64,000 nucleotides of DNA from Sphingomonas sp. PP-F2F-A104-K0414 (GTDB taxonomy: Bacteria > Pseudomonadota > Alphaproteobacteria > Sphingomonadales > Sphingomonadaceae): the NCBI RefSeq assembly GCF_004340945.1, contig NZ_SLYD01000004.1, positions 62,001 to 126,000 on the forward strand, written 5' to 3'. Shown here piece after piece: positions 19,940 to 30,353 of the stretch. Numbering within the stretch: position 1 is the first letter of the stretch; the number at the start of each line of letters is the position of its first letter. The position numbers and the translations under genes are program-made. The notes under the pieces were generated by a model, which worked only from the letters and a program-made list of their open reading frames with translations, was not told where the DNA came from and did no database searches.

Positions 19940-20928
19940 CCGCCGAGCAATTTCGCCGCATGCGCCGCGTGGTACGTCAGCACGCCCGAGCAGCCAGCGC
20001 GCTTGAACGACATCAGCGCCTCCAGCACCATGACGTCGCGCTCCGCCGCGCCCGCCGCGACGGCATGCTCGATCATCGCATACTCGCCGGACACCTGGTA
20101 CGCGAACACCGGTACCTCGAACGCCTGGCGAACGCGAACGATGATGTCGAGATACGGCAGGCCCGGCTTGACCATCACCGTGTCGGCTCCCTCCGCAAGG
20201 TCCATCGCGACCTCGCGGATGGCTTCCTCGGCGTTGGCATTGTCCATCTGGTACGTCTTTTTGTCGCCCTTGAGCAGCCCGCGCGAGCCGACCGCATCGC
20301 GGAACGGCCCGTAGAATGCGCTCGCATACTTGGCGGCGTAGGACATGATCTGGACGTTATGGTGCGACTCCGCTTCCAGCGCGTTGCGGATCATGCCGAT
20401 CCGACCATCCATCATGTCCGACGGCGCGATGATGTCGGCGCCCGCATTCGCTTGGTTGAGCGCTTGCGCAACGAGCATCTCCGCGGTGGTGTCGTTGACG
20501 ACATAGCCGGCGTCATCGACCAGCCCGTCATGGCCATGGCTGGTGTAGGGATCAAGCGCGACGTCGGTCAGCACGCCGACCTCGGGCACCGCGTCCTTCA
20601 GCGCGCGGATCGCCTGGCACATCAGATTGTCGGGGTTGAGCGCCTCACGACCATCCTCGGTTCGGCGCTCGACCTGCGTATACGGGAACAGCGCGATGCA
20701 CGGGATGCCGAGATCGCGCGCCTCGCGACCGCGCGCGACGATCCCGTCGACCGACCAGCGCGACACGCCCGGCAGGCTGGCGATCGGTTGCTCGACGCCC
20801 TCTCCTTCGGCGACGAACAGCGGCCAAATCAAGTCGGCAGGCGTCAGCACGGTCTCAGCATGGAGGCGGCGGCTCCAGGCGGAGGCGCGGGTGCGACGGA
20901 GGCGAAGCGCGGGATAGCTTGCGGTCAT
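19936..20928 (-). CDS. hemB: Porphobilinogen synthase (5-aminolevulinate dehydratase)
   Basis: HemB condenses two 5-aminolevulinate molecules to porphobilinogen in cytosolic tetrapyrrole synthesis. The product has 330 residues from the ATG at 20928. The two Schiff-base lysines lie in IMSYAAKYASAFYGPFRDA and TVMVKPGLPYLDII. The metal-site segment reads TDVALDPYTSHGHDG, with aspartates where zinc enzymes have cysteines, so this is the magnesium-dependent type common in alphaproteobacteria. The gene leads a three-gene overlapping set on the minus strand and is divergent from the lipid kinase gene. Confidence 0.95.
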   Translation of the reverse strand: MTASYPALRLRRTRASAWSRRLHAETVLTPADLIWPLFVAEGEGVEQPIASLPGVSRWSVDGIVARGREARDLGIPCIALFPYTQVERRTEDGREALNPDNLMCQAIRALKDAVPEVGVLTDVALDPYTSHGHDGLVDDAGYVVNDTTAEMLVAQALNQANAGADIIAPSDMMDGRIGMIRNALEAESHHNVQIMSYAAKYASAFYGPFRDAVGSRGLLKGDKKTYQMDNANAEEAIREVAMDLAEGADTVMVKPGLPYLDIIVRVRQAFEVPVFAYQVSGEYAMIEHAVAAGAAERDVMVLEALMSFKRAGCSGVLTYHAAHAAKLLGG

Positions 20929-21019
20929 GCGGCGAGCTTTGCGGGATGCGCGCGGACGGATCAAGCGTTACGCAAGAGCGTTACGGGTGCGAAACCGCAT
21001 GCCGTGCGTTGGGGGCCTT

Positions 21020-21904
21020 ATGTCGAACGATACGATCACGTCCGCGGCGCTCGTCGTCAACGCCAAGTCGCGCAAGGGCCAGAAGCTGTTCAAGCGCGCC
21101 TGTGCGGCGATGTCGGGGCTGCCCTATGAGGTCGATGCGCATGCGGTCGAGGATCCGAAGGACCTTGAGTCCACCGTCCTGCGCGCGCTGGCGAAGAAGC
21201 CCGACCTGCTGATCCTCGGCGGCGGGGACGGTACGGTCAGCGGCTTGGTCGACCTGATGGTCGACCACGACGTGATCCTTGGCGTTCTGCCGCTCGGCAC
21301 CGCCAACAGTTTCGCACGCACGCTTGGCATTCCGCTGAGTATCGAGGGCGCGGTCGAAGTCATCCGCACCGGCAAGCCACGGCGGATCGATCTCGGCATG
21401 ATCGACGGCGATTATTTCGCGAACTGCGCGGCGATGGGCATCAGCCCGAAGATCGCCGAGACCGTGCCGCACGGACTGAAAAAGGTCTTCGGCAAGGTCG
21501 GCTATCTGGCCTGGGCGACGTACCAATATATGCGCTTCCGCCCGTTCACGCTGATCGTCGGCGAGGGTCCGACCGCGGTGAAGATCCGCGTCGTCGAAGT
21601 GCGGATCTCGAACGGGCCGTATCACGGCGGCACCGAACTGGTGGATGCTGCAGCGGTCGATTCGGGTGAGATCGTCGTGCAGGCGGTGATGGGCCATGTG
21701 AAGCGCCGGCTGGTACAGAATTGGTTCTCCAGCGTGTTCCGTCTCGAATCGCGGCATGAGAAGGTGCGCGATTTCCGCGGCAAGAGCCTGAAGATCAACA
21801 CGATCCCGCCGCTGCCGATCTCGATCGATGGCGAGGTCCTGGCGAAGACGCCGGTGACGGCGAAGGTGGCGGCCGGGATCATCCGCGTGATGGCGCCGGC
21901 CTAA
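21020..21904 (+). CDS. Diacylglycerol-kinase-family lipid kinase
   Basis: The 294-residue product has the DAGK catalytic signature: an AALVVNAKSRKG N-terminus, the GGGDGTVSG nucleotide-binding loop, GVLPLGTANSFARTL, and a C-terminal beta-domain ending ISIDGEVLAKTPVTAKV. Members phosphorylate diacylglycerol or related lipids at the inner membrane. The ATG at 21020 is preferred; the in-frame ATG at 20927 would overlap the hemB start. The gene is transcribed alone, away from hemB. Confidence 0.88.
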   Translation: MSNDTITSAALVVNAKSRKGQKLFKRACAAMSGLPYEVDAHAVEDPKDLESTVLRALAKKPDLLILGGGDGTVSGLVDLMVDHDVILGVLPLGTANSFARTLGIPLSIEGAVEVIRTGKPRRIDLGMIDGDYFANCAAMGISPKIAETVPHGLKKVFGKVGYLAWATYQYMRFRPFTLIVGEGPTAVKIRVVEVRISNGPYHGGTELVDAAAVDSGEIVVQAVMGHVKRRLVQNWFSSVFRLESRHEKVRDFRGKSLKINTIPPLPISIDGEVLAKTPVTAKVAAGIIRVMAPA

Positions 21905-21942
21905 GGGCGCGGTCGCAAGTAGCGTCACCTCTAACTTCCTTG

Positions 21943-22062
21943 TTTTCCCGCGAAGGCGGGAGCCCAGTCTGGCCCCCCGCCTTCGCGGGGAAACAATTAC
22001 CGGGCAACATCGTCTGAGATCGCACCACCCCGGCGAAGGCCGGGGCCCAATTGGAAAGGTCG
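21943..22062. repeat. Cluster of extragenic palindromes related to 14771-14952
   Basis: TTCCCGCGAAGGCGGGAG at about 21945 is followed by the mirror CCCCGCCTTCGCGGGGAA, then by CCCCGGCGAAGGCCGGGG at 22028 with an adjacent CCCAATTGGAAAGGTCG. The last segment is the complement of one next to the same hairpin at 14931. The cluster lies between the convergent lipid kinase and histidine kinase genes. Confidence 0.75.
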
Positions 22063-22099
22063 CAGTAGCGAAGCGCAGCGCTCAGTTTAGAGACGCTGC

Positions 22100-23293
22100 C
22101 TAAGCAGCCTCATCGGCCCGCGGATCGGGCACGTCGAGCGTCGCGCACGTCCCTACCGCAGCATTCTCGATCGTCACGGTCCCGCGCAGCTGGCGCGCAA
22201 GGCTGCCGATCATCCGCATTCCGAGACTCTTGCGCGACGCCGTCTTCAGGTCGAAGTCCACCGGCAATCCGCCGCCCTCGTCCGACACCGTCAGGACGAT
22301 TCGCCCATCCGCGCTGCGCACGGTGATCAGGATCACGCCACCGTCGTCGCCATAGGCATATTTGATCGCATTGGTGACCAACTCGGTGACCAGTAGCCCC
22401 ATCGGGATCGCCACGTCAGCGCTGATCAGGATGGGTTCGATATCGCAGTCGATCCGGTGGTTGAGCGATTGCTCGCCCAGCCCCGTCGCGATCCCGCAGA
22501 CCAGATCGTTGAGCGCGACGATGCCGACCTGATCGCCGCGCCAAAGCTGGTCGTGCGTTTGCGCAATCGCGGTGATCCGCGCCTGCGCATCGCCGAGCAG
22601 ACGCCGGATCCGCGGATCGTCGTCCTCCTGCATCTGCAGGTTGAGCATCGCCGACACCAGCGCGAGGCTGTTCTTGACGCGGTGGCTCGCCTCGCGGGTG
22701 AGCAGCTCCTGATGCTCCATCGCCTCGCTCAGCCGCTGTTCGGCCTGCTGCCGCTCGATCGCGACGCCGATGAGGTTGGCGAACCCTTGCATGAACGCGA
22801 AATCGGCGGGCTCGAACTGCCCTTCGTCGGGACTGTCGACCTCGAGCACACCGAAGCGCTTGCCCGATGTCTCGACGAGCACGTTGATCGCGCGCCGGAT
22901 ATTGTGCCTCGCCATGAACTCGGGGGTCCGGAACCGCTGTTCGTTCTCGAGATGGTTCGAGATCACCGGCAGCCCCGTCTCCAGCGCGAACCCAGCAGGC
23001 GAGCCGAGATCGGTGCGCATCTCGGTCGACCCGACCACCCCCGGCTCCCAGCCGATGCCCGCCCGCACCAGCAGCGTATCCTGTTCGGGACGATATTCGA
23101 GGAACTTGCAATATTTCGAGCGCATCCCCTCGCCGCACAATTCGGTGGCGCGCTGCAACATCGGCTGCAGATCGCGCGCGCGCAGAGCCTCGATCCCGAA
23201 ATCGGCGAGGATCGACTGCTGGCGAAGGCGATACTGAAGCTCGCCCGCACCCGGAGCAGTATCCCCGCCGGGAGAGATTTCGACGATAGCCAC
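22100..23293 (-). CDS. GAF-domain sensor histidine kinase of the HisKA_2 class
   Basis: The 397-residue product has no membrane segment. A GAF domain spans about residues 20-180 (for example RAINVLVETSGKRFGVLEVD). It is followed by the HisKA_2 phospho-acceptor helix with the motif REASHRVKNSLALVSAML and an HATPase_c domain with N-box LVTELVTNAIKYAYG, G1 VSDEGGGLPVDFD and G2 SLGMRMI, all intact. Kinases of this class often feed the alphaproteobacterial general stress response; that link is inference. I chose the GTG at 23293 because a GCGGAG site lies six bases upstream; an ATG at 23362 is the alternative. No response regulator gene is adjacent. Confidence 0.87.
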   Translation of the reverse strand: MAIVEISPGGDTAPGAGELQYRLRQQSILADFGIEALRARDLQPMLQRATELCGEGMRSKYCKFLEYRPEQDTLLVRAGIGWEPGVVGSTEMRTDLGSPAGFALETGLPVISNHLENEQRFRTPEFMARHNIRRAINVLVETSGKRFGVLEVDSPDEGQFEPADFAFMQGFANLIGVAIERQQAEQRLSEAMEHQELLTREASHRVKNSLALVSAMLNLQMQEDDDPRIRRLLGDAQARITAIAQTHDQLWRGDQVGIVALNDLVCGIATGLGEQSLNHRIDCDIEPILISADVAIPMGLLVTELVTNAIKYAYGDDGGVILITVRSADGRIVLTVSDEGGGLPVDFDLKTASRKSLGMRMIGSLARQLRGTVTIENAAVGTCATLDVPDPRADEAA

Positions 23294-23376
23294 GTTGAAC
23301 TCCGCTATACTGGACGCGTCCGGGGGCGTGATCGGAACGCCTTGGGGACACTCGCAGATCATGGTAGATCACCCCC

Positions 23377-23949
23377 ATGAACGAGATGGTGCCTCTTACC
23401 ACCGTGCCGCTCCCCGTAAAACTTCGGGTCGAGGACTATCTGATGCTCGACGCCGCCGGCGCGTTCGAGGGCTATGGCAAGACCGAGCTGCTGGACGGGG
23501 AAATCGTCTACATGAACTCGCAGCACCGGCCGCACGCGCGGATCAAGTCACGGCTGTTCCGCCTGATCGCTGATGCGCTCGATAATCTGCCGATCAATCT
23601 GGAGGCGTTGGTCGAAGGATCGGTTTCGATGCCGCCCTACAACGTCCCGGAGCCCGATATCGCCGTGACCGCAGAGCCGGAGGGCGAGGGCCTGATCCCG
23701 CTTGCATCGCTCGCACTGGTGATCGAAGTTGCCGATACTACGCTGCGCAACGACCTCGGCCGCAAGCGCAAGATCTATGCGCGCGAAGGTATTGCTGAAT
23801 ATTGGGTAGTCAACGTCCGCGCCGGGATGATCCACCAGATGTGGGCGCCAGTCGGTGATCGCTTCACCCAGTCGCGTGATGTGCCCTTCGACACGGGAAT
23901 CGAGTCGGCGACGATCCCGGACTTGAGGGTAAACACCACCGCGCTTTAG
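23377..23949 (+). CDS. Uma2-family (DUF820) putative endonuclease
   Basis: The 190-residue product matches the Uma2 family, which has a PD-(D/E)XK restriction-endonuclease fold. The expected active-site residues are visible: ELLDGEIVYMN, VPEPDIAV and VIEVADTTLRNDLGRKRKIYAREGIAEYWVVN, giving the D...ExK pattern. Members are abundant in cyanobacteria and scattered in alphaproteobacteria, and their biological role is unknown. The gene stands alone, divergent from the kinase gene. Confidence 0.87.
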   Translation: MNEMVPLTTVPLPVKLRVEDYLMLDAAGAFEGYGKTELLDGEIVYMNSQHRPHARIKSRLFRLIADALDNLPINLEALVEGSVSMPPYNVPEPDIAVTAEPEGEGLIPLASLALVIEVADTTLRNDLGRKRKIYAREGIAEYWVVNVRAGMIHQMWAPVGDRFTQSRDVPFDTGIESATIPDLRVNTTAL

Positions 23950-24417
23950 TCAGTGCATCGCCTGCCGGACGAAACTCTGTGCGCCTGCCGGATCGAGCAA
24001 CGCCAACGTGCCGCCCTGAAAGTTCGGATCATACATGACCTCGGACCGGGTCCATTCGGGCACCTGCACCGCGTCCAGCGAGGCGGCATCCGACTGCTCG
24101 ATTTCCGCGAGCTCAAGCCCGGGCAGCGCCGCGAACAGCGCGTATTCCTCAAGCGTCAGATACGTCGTCACCAGCGGCCGCGCGAGCGGATCAGGGACGT
24201 CGTATTTCTTCGACAACTTCAGGACCACGCGCCCGCCGACGCTGTCGGTCATCCGCCGCAGCCGGCACCGCGTATCCATAATGTAGAGATCCTCGATCAG
24301 GATCAATCGGCAGCCATCCAGCGACGGCCGCTTCAGAGGATCGACGAGGAACCGCCGCTCACGCTCGACATGCGAGTATTTGTGCCAGTTCCTCGTCGAG
24401 GCCTCTCAGCACGCCAT
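23950..24417 (-). pseudogene. CYTH-domain protein gene, broken by an early stop and an apparent internal deletion
   Basis: The frame begins with an ATG at 24415-24417, five bases after the ettA stop. It meets TGA at codon 4 (24406-24408) and then stays open to the stop at 23950. The open part encodes VERERRFLVDP, which fits the ExExR/K signature of CYTH (triphosphate tunnel) proteins, then LILIEDLYIMDTRCRLRR and VVLKLSKKYDVPDPLARP. No ATG, GTG or TTG occurs between the TGA and 24306, which lies past the signature. A second defect seems to be an in-frame loss: AALPG runs directly into LELAEIE, where intact members carry several more beta strands. A shortened product from the TTG at 24306 cannot be excluded. 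Confidence 0.65.
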
Positions 24418-24419
24418 GA

Positions 24420-26099
<1,680 letters not shown>

Positions 26100-26221
26100 G
26101 TGGGTCTCCGTTCGGGTGTTCGTGAGGGCGGGATTGATCTGCGCATGTAAGGGCAGGCGCGAAGGTTGGCAACGCGCGCGCTCGGACCTAACGGTGGGTC
26201 GACTACCAAGGGGAATAGCCG

Positions 26222-27625
26222 ATGACGCGTATCGCACCACTTCTGGCGGCCTGTGCCGTCATCACCGCCGTTCCCGTCGTGGCGCAGCGCACCGCCGCGC
26301 CGGCGACCGCCGGCGATGCGAAGGTCGCTGCACTCCGTGACAAGGCGCTGACCGACGACACCGCCTACAAGATCGTCGAGGGGATCACGACCGAGGTCGG
26401 TCCACGCATGACCGGCACCGAGGCGGCACCGCGGGCGCGCGCCTGGTCGGTCGCCAAGCTGAAGGCGCTCGGGTTCAAGAACGTGCGGATCGAACCATAC
26501 CAGCTGCCGGTCTGGTCGCGCGGCACGGAGAGTGGCGAGTTGATCGCGCCCTATGCGCAGAAGCTGCATCTAATCGGCCTCGGCAATTCGGGCGCGACCC
26601 CGCCGGGCGGGCTGACGCTGCCGATCGTTTATTTCGCGACATACAATGACCTTGCGCTTGCCGCCGACGGCAGCCTGAAGGGCAAGATCGCCTTCGTGTC
26701 GAACGCGATGCAGCCGACCCAGGACGGGTCGAGCTATGGATCGCAGGGCACCGCGCGCTTCGTCGGACCGAACGTCGCCGCCAAGAAGGGCGCGGCGGCG
26801 ATCGTGATCCGGTCGATCGGCACCGATCACGGCCGCGGGCCGCACGCGGGCAACACCAATTTCGACGCGGGCGTGACGCCGATCCCCGCCGCCGCGCTGT
26901 CGGTCGCGGACGCCGAGCATGTCGAGCGGCTGGTGAAGCTCGGCAAGCCGGTGACGCTGAAACTGGTGCTCGAAGACAAGCAGGCCGGGATGCAGGAATC
27001 GGGTAACGTCGTCGCCGAGGTTCCGGGCACCGATTCCAAGGCCGGCATCGTGCTGGTCGGCGGCCATCTCGACAGCTGGGATCTCGGCACCGGCGCGATC
27101 GACGACGGCGCGGGGATCGCAATCACTGCGGCTGCCGCCAAGATCGTCATGGACAGCGGCCAGCGCCCACGCCGCACCATCCGCGTCGTCTGGTTCGGCG
27201 ACGAGGAGAGCGGCGGCTTCGGCGGAGCCGCCTACGCCAAGGCGCACGCCGGCGAACGCCATGCCACCGCCGCCGAATCGGATTTTGGTGCGGATCGCGT
27301 CTGGCGGTTCGAAAGCAGCCTGCCCGCCGAGGCCAAGCTCATCGAGGATCGCCTGGCCGTCGCGCTCACCCCGCTCGGGATCGTCCGTGGTGCCGACACC
27401 CCCCATGGTGGCACCGATGTCGGCCCGGTAATCGCCACGGGGGTAGCCGGAATCGACCTCAATCAATCGGGCCTGCGCTACTTCGATTACCATCATACGC
27501 CCGAGGATACGCTGGATCTGATCGACCCCGAACAGCTTCGCCAGAACGTCGCCGCATGGACCGCGATGATCGCGACGGTCGCCAACGCGCCTGAGGAAAT
27601 CGGTTCAATCGTGCCCGGAAAGTGA
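26222..27625 (+). CDS. Secreted M28-family zinc aminopeptidase
   Basis: The 467-residue product has a signal peptide (MTRIAPLLAACAVITAVPVV, cleaved near VAQ) and acts in the periplasm or outside the cell. A PA domain is inserted around residues 125-240. The M28 catalytic core has the zinc ligands in order: GGHLDSWDLGTGAIDDGAG (His and bridging Asp), GDEESGGFGG (catalytic Glu and ligand Glu) and a late FDYHHTPEDT (His). Such enzymes release N-terminal residues or carboxy-terminal dipeptides from peptides. The gene is divergent from ettA and forms no evident operon. Confidence 0.9.
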   Translation: MTRIAPLLAACAVITAVPVVAQRTAAPATAGDAKVAALRDKALTDDTAYKIVEGITTEVGPRMTGTEAAPRARAWSVAKLKALGFKNVRIEPYQLPVWSRGTESGELIAPYAQKLHLIGLGNSGATPPGGLTLPIVYFATYNDLALAADGSLKGKIAFVSNAMQPTQDGSSYGSQGTARFVGPNVAAKKGAAAIVIRSIGTDHGRGPHAGNTNFDAGVTPIPAAALSVADAEHVERLVKLGKPVTLKLVLEDKQAGMQESGNVVAEVPGTDSKAGIVLVGGHLDSWDLGTGAIDDGAGIAITAAAAKIVMDSGQRPRRTIRVVWFGDEESGGFGGAAYAKAHAGERHATAAESDFGADRVWRFESSLPAEAKLIEDRLAVALTPLGIVRGADTPHGGTDVGPVIATGVAGIDLNQSGLRYFDYHHTPEDTLDLIDPEQLRQNVAAWTAMIATVANAPEEIGSIVPGK

Positions 27626-27779
27626 CCAGTCGCTGCAACCGAAACGTCATCGTTCTGCCGCAAACCTTGCGGACAGATGAATTTAGCGGATTGACCCCCC
27701 GCCGGGGTCCGCTATTTGACGTGACTTCGCGACGGCAATCGGGTCGGCCGCGAGTGAAACTATGCTTGGGAGCATTCGA

Positions 27780-28046
27780 ATGAAGAAGATCGTTCTGATC
27801 GCTGCTGCCGCCGGCCTGATGTCCGTCGCAGCCTGCAGCAAGTCGCCAGAAGCCGCCGCCGTTGAGAACAACGCGGACATGCTGGCTGACAACATGGAAA
27901 TGCAGGCTGACAACATGGACGCCATGGCGGACAACACCTCGAACGCAGTCGCTACCGACGTGCTCGAGAACGCTGCTGACAACATGAACGCAGCTGCCGA
28001 CAACGTCCGTGACGCTGCCGACGAGAAGACCGACAACATGAACTAA
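27780..28046 (+). CDS. Small lipoprotein with Asp-Asn-Met repeats
   Basis: The 88-residue product has a lipoprotein signal (MKKIVLIAAAAGLMSVAAC, Cys19 in AAC). The mature part is built from about six irregular copies of an A-D-N-M unit: ADMLADNMEMQADNMDAMADN, then AADNMNAAADNVRDAADE, ending in DNMN. The heptad-like spacing suggests an amphipathic helix on the membrane surface, broadly like a small Lpp-type helical lipoprotein. The ATG at 27780 is chosen for its GGGAG site and because the signal begins there. A terminator follows. No named family was recognised. Confidence 0.75.
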   Translation: MKKIVLIAAAAGLMSVAACSKSPEAAAVENNADMLADNMEMQADNMDAMADNTSNAVATDVLENAADNMNAAADNVRDAADEKTDNMN

Positions 28047-28090
28047 AATCTGTCGGGCGTTTCTACGCTCGATAGGATTTAGTGTCGGAA

Positions 28091-28120
28091 AGGGCGTTCC
28101 TTCGGGAGCGCCCTTTTTCT
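28091..28120 (+). terminator. Rho-independent terminator of the small lipoprotein gene
   Basis: The stem AGGGCGTTCC / GGAGCGCCCT closes on a TTCG tetraloop and is followed by a five-T run. It lies about 45 bases after the stop codon. Confidence 0.9.
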
Positions 28121-28181
28121 TTGCGCATTTGCTTTGCGCCCTTTTGCCCGATGATCGCTTGCGCTAACGCAGGCGCCGGTG

Positions 28182-28257
28182 GGGCCTGTAGCTCAACGGT
28201 TAGAGCTGGCCGCTCATAACGGCTAGGTTGCGGGTTCGATTCCTGCCGGGCCCACCA
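28182..28257 (+). tRNA. tRNA with CAT anticodon (Met or lysidine-modified Ile)
   Basis: The 76-base gene starts GGGCCTGTAGCTCAACGGTT, has the anticodon loop CTCATAA, a GGTTCGATTCC T-arm and the acceptor strand CGGGCCC with A and an encoded CCA. The acceptor stem pairs over seven bases with one G-U. A CAT anticodon can mean elongator tRNA-Met or the tRNA-Ile2 whose C34 becomes lysidine. The GGGCC acceptor start resembles Ile2 genes, but I cannot decide. Confidence 0.9.
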
Positions 28258-28745
28258 GTCTCCTCGATCATCACTACCTTACCTCGTCAAGAAGCCGAAG
28301 AAATGCGTGGTTTGTGGGGGTCTTTCTTCTCACACGTTCCATATGGCGAACTGAGAGAGTGGTGCAGATGGGGGGATGTTTGGGGGTATCGCCTGAAACG
28401 GCGCCGACGATACCCCCAAGCAGTGCGATTCTGCCGGGCCCTCCAACTGCTCCGCATTTCGCGCGGCATATAATTTGCGCTGAGCCGCTGCCCCCTGATC
28501 CATCGAAAACCCCGGTTCGTTAAAAACCTAGTGGCGGTTCTCGTGACTTTAAGTTCGCCAATAACAACAGCTTGCCCGCCATATCTAGGCCGGGAACAGC
28601 TTGCGGTGAGTTGCGGCCGACATACTACCCACCACAACTTTATAAATATTAGAGTCCCGGTCTTTAACGTTTGTGAACAATCGACCCTGCATGTAGGTTT
28701 TTGGTGGCTACGGCGGTGTTCGCCGTGCTCTCGGGAGACTTTGTA
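28258..28745. other. 488-base gap with no supported gene
   Basis: Between the tRNA and the next small gene the sequence drops in GC content (for example TTTATAAATATTAGAGTCCC near 28640) and has only short, overlapping frames on both strands without family features. It could be a decayed insertion behind a tRNA 3' end, but no integrase fragment or repeated tRNA end was seen. Confidence 0.5.
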
Positions 28746-28994
28746 ATGTTTATCAAATCCTTCGCCATGGCGGCTGCTGGCCTCGCCCTCGTTGCCGCAC
28801 CTGTCGCTGCAAGTGCTGCTCCGGCTGCCAGCCTGTCGGTCAGCAAGGCTGCTCGCTCGGGTTCGCAGACCGCAGACAAGAGCAAGGTCGGCGGCGATGG
28901 CGGCATCATCATCATCGCGCTCGCCGCGATCGCAGTTGGCGGTGGTCTGTATCTCGCCATCGACGGCGATAGCGACAACTCGGACAGCAACTAA
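28746..28994 (+). CDS. Small exported membrane-anchored protein
   Basis: The 82-residue product has an N-terminal signal (MFIKSFAMAAAGLALVAAPV, possible cleavage after ASAA). A polar linker with SKAARSGSQTADKSK follows, then a C-terminal hydrophobic helix (GGIIIIALAAIAVGGGLYLA) and an acidic tail DGDSDNSDSN. The signal, C-terminal helix and acidic tail predict a small inner-membrane protein. The ATG at 28746 has a GGGAG site about eight bases upstream. A GC-rich hairpin follows the stop. Function is unknown. Confidence 0.7.
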   Translation: MFIKSFAMAAAGLALVAAPVAASAAPAASLSVSKAARSGSQTADKSKVGGDGGIIIIALAAIAVGGGLYLAIDGDSDNSDSN

Positions 28995-29000
28995 TCTACT

Positions 29001-29024
29001 GGGCCGGTGTGCAAGCACCGGCCC
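29001..29024 (+). terminator. Hairpin after the small membrane protein gene
   Basis: GGGCCGGTG pairs with CACCGGCCC around a TGCAAG loop, seven bases after the stop codon. There is no strong T-run, so termination is likely but not certain. Confidence 0.6.
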
Positions 29025-29096
29025 GCATTCTGTCTCGTGCCAGCTATCCGGTAACGGGGTGAACGTCACATCGCACCGAACCGCTGACCTCGAGCC

Positions 29097-30242
29097 TCAG
29101 GCGACGACCCCGCCGGTCTTCAACGCCGCGATAGCTGCGGTCGTATAGCCGATCTCCGCCAGCACGTTCTCCGTATCGGTCCGTTCGCCGGCCATTTGCG
29201 GTGTGGTGGTCGGTGTTGCCGAGTAACGCGGCGCAGGCGCTGGCTGGATCACACCACCCGCCTCGACGAACGTCCCCCGCACAGCATTGTGCGGATGCGC
29301 AGGCGCCTCGGCCAGCGACAGTACCGGCGCGAAACACGCATCGGTGTGTTCGAGGATCGCACACCAATCATCGCGAGTCCGGGTCGCGAACACCGCCGCC
29401 AGCTTTTCTTTCAGCGCAGGCCAGCCGCGCGGATCCATCTGGCGATCGAACGCGGGATCTGCCGCCAGCCCCGCCTTCTCGCGCAGCGCCGCGTAGAATT
29501 GCGGCTCGATCGCGCCGATCGAAACATATTTGCCGTCAGCGCAGGCATAGGTGTCGTAGAAATGCGCGCCGCTATCGAGCAGGTTCACGCCGCGCTCGTC
29601 GCGCCACAGGCCCTGCCCGTGAAAGCTCCAGATCATGCTCATCAGCAGCGCGGCACCATCGGTCATCGCACAGTCGATCACCTGCCCCTGCCCGGTCGTC
29701 CGCGCGTGGAGCAGCGCGCTGACCATGCCGAATGCGAGCATCATCGCACCCCCGCCGAAATCGCCGACCATGTTGATCGGCGGCGTCGGCTTCTCACCCG
29801 CACGCCCGAACGCGTGTAGGGCCCCGGCCAGCGCGACGTAATTAATGTCGTGGCCCGCAGCCTGCGCGTACGGTCCGTCCTGCCCCCAGCCGGTCATCCG
29901 GCCATATACGAGCCGCGGATTGCTCCCGAGCAGCACGTCCGGCCCGAGCCCCAATCGTTCGGTCACGCCAGGCCGGAACCCCTCGACGAAGCCATCCGCC
30001 GACGCGACCAGATCGCGGACGACACCGATTCCCGCGGCGGACTTGAGATCGACCGCAATCGTTTTCCGCGATCGCAGGAGGATGTCCTTGGCAGGATCGC
30101 CGCCCGGCCCGCCCCTTTTCGCGTCCGGGCGCTCGATCCGGATCACTTCCGCCCCGTGATCCGCGAGCATCATGCAGGCGAACGGCGCGGGGCCGATCCC
30201 GGCAAGCTCGACGATCCGGATCCCGGCAAGCGGGCCGCTCAT
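29097..30242 (-). CDS. Alpha-methylacyl-CoA racemase-type CoA transferase family III protein
   Basis: The 381-residue product belongs to the CaiB/BaiF family, most like the Amacr branch, which epimerises 2-methyl-branched acyl-CoAs for beta-oxidation. It begins SGPLAGIRIVELAGIGPAPF. The residues known as catalytic or CoA-proximal in Amacr are present: the histidine in AGHDINYVALAG, the aspartate in VGDFGGGAMM, and the glutamate in IGAIEPQFY. The ATG at 30242 (MSGPLAG) is preferred over one 24 bases upstream. No other fatty-acid gene is adjacent. Confidence 0.87.
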   Translation of the reverse strand: MSGPLAGIRIVELAGIGPAPFACMMLADHGAEVIRIERPDAKRGGPGGDPAKDILLRSRKTIAVDLKSAAGIGVVRDLVASADGFVEGFRPGVTERLGLGPDVLLGSNPRLVYGRMTGWGQDGPYAQAAGHDINYVALAGALHAFGRAGEKPTPPINMVGDFGGGAMMLAFGMVSALLHARTTGQGQVIDCAMTDGAALLMSMIWSFHGQGLWRDERGVNLLDSGAHFYDTYACADGKYVSIGAIEPQFYAALREKAGLAADPAFDRQMDPRGWPALKEKLAAVFATRTRDDWCAILEHTDACFAPVLSLAEAPAHPHNAVRGTFVEAGGVIQPAPAPRYSATPTTTPQMAGERTDTENVLAEIGYTTAAIAALKTGGVVA

Positions 30243-30353
30243 CGCCGCACCCCCATACCGCGCCAAAGACGATATCCTGCCATAACGCCTCTCCGATGGC
30301 TTATTATCGGAGCAGGGTCACAGCATTCGCAGACCCGGTCAAGCGACCGACCC

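Noticed and set aside
28258..28745. Coding frames behind the CAT-anticodon tRNA
   Set aside because: Several overlapping frames exist on both strands, but none has a ribosome-binding site plus family features.
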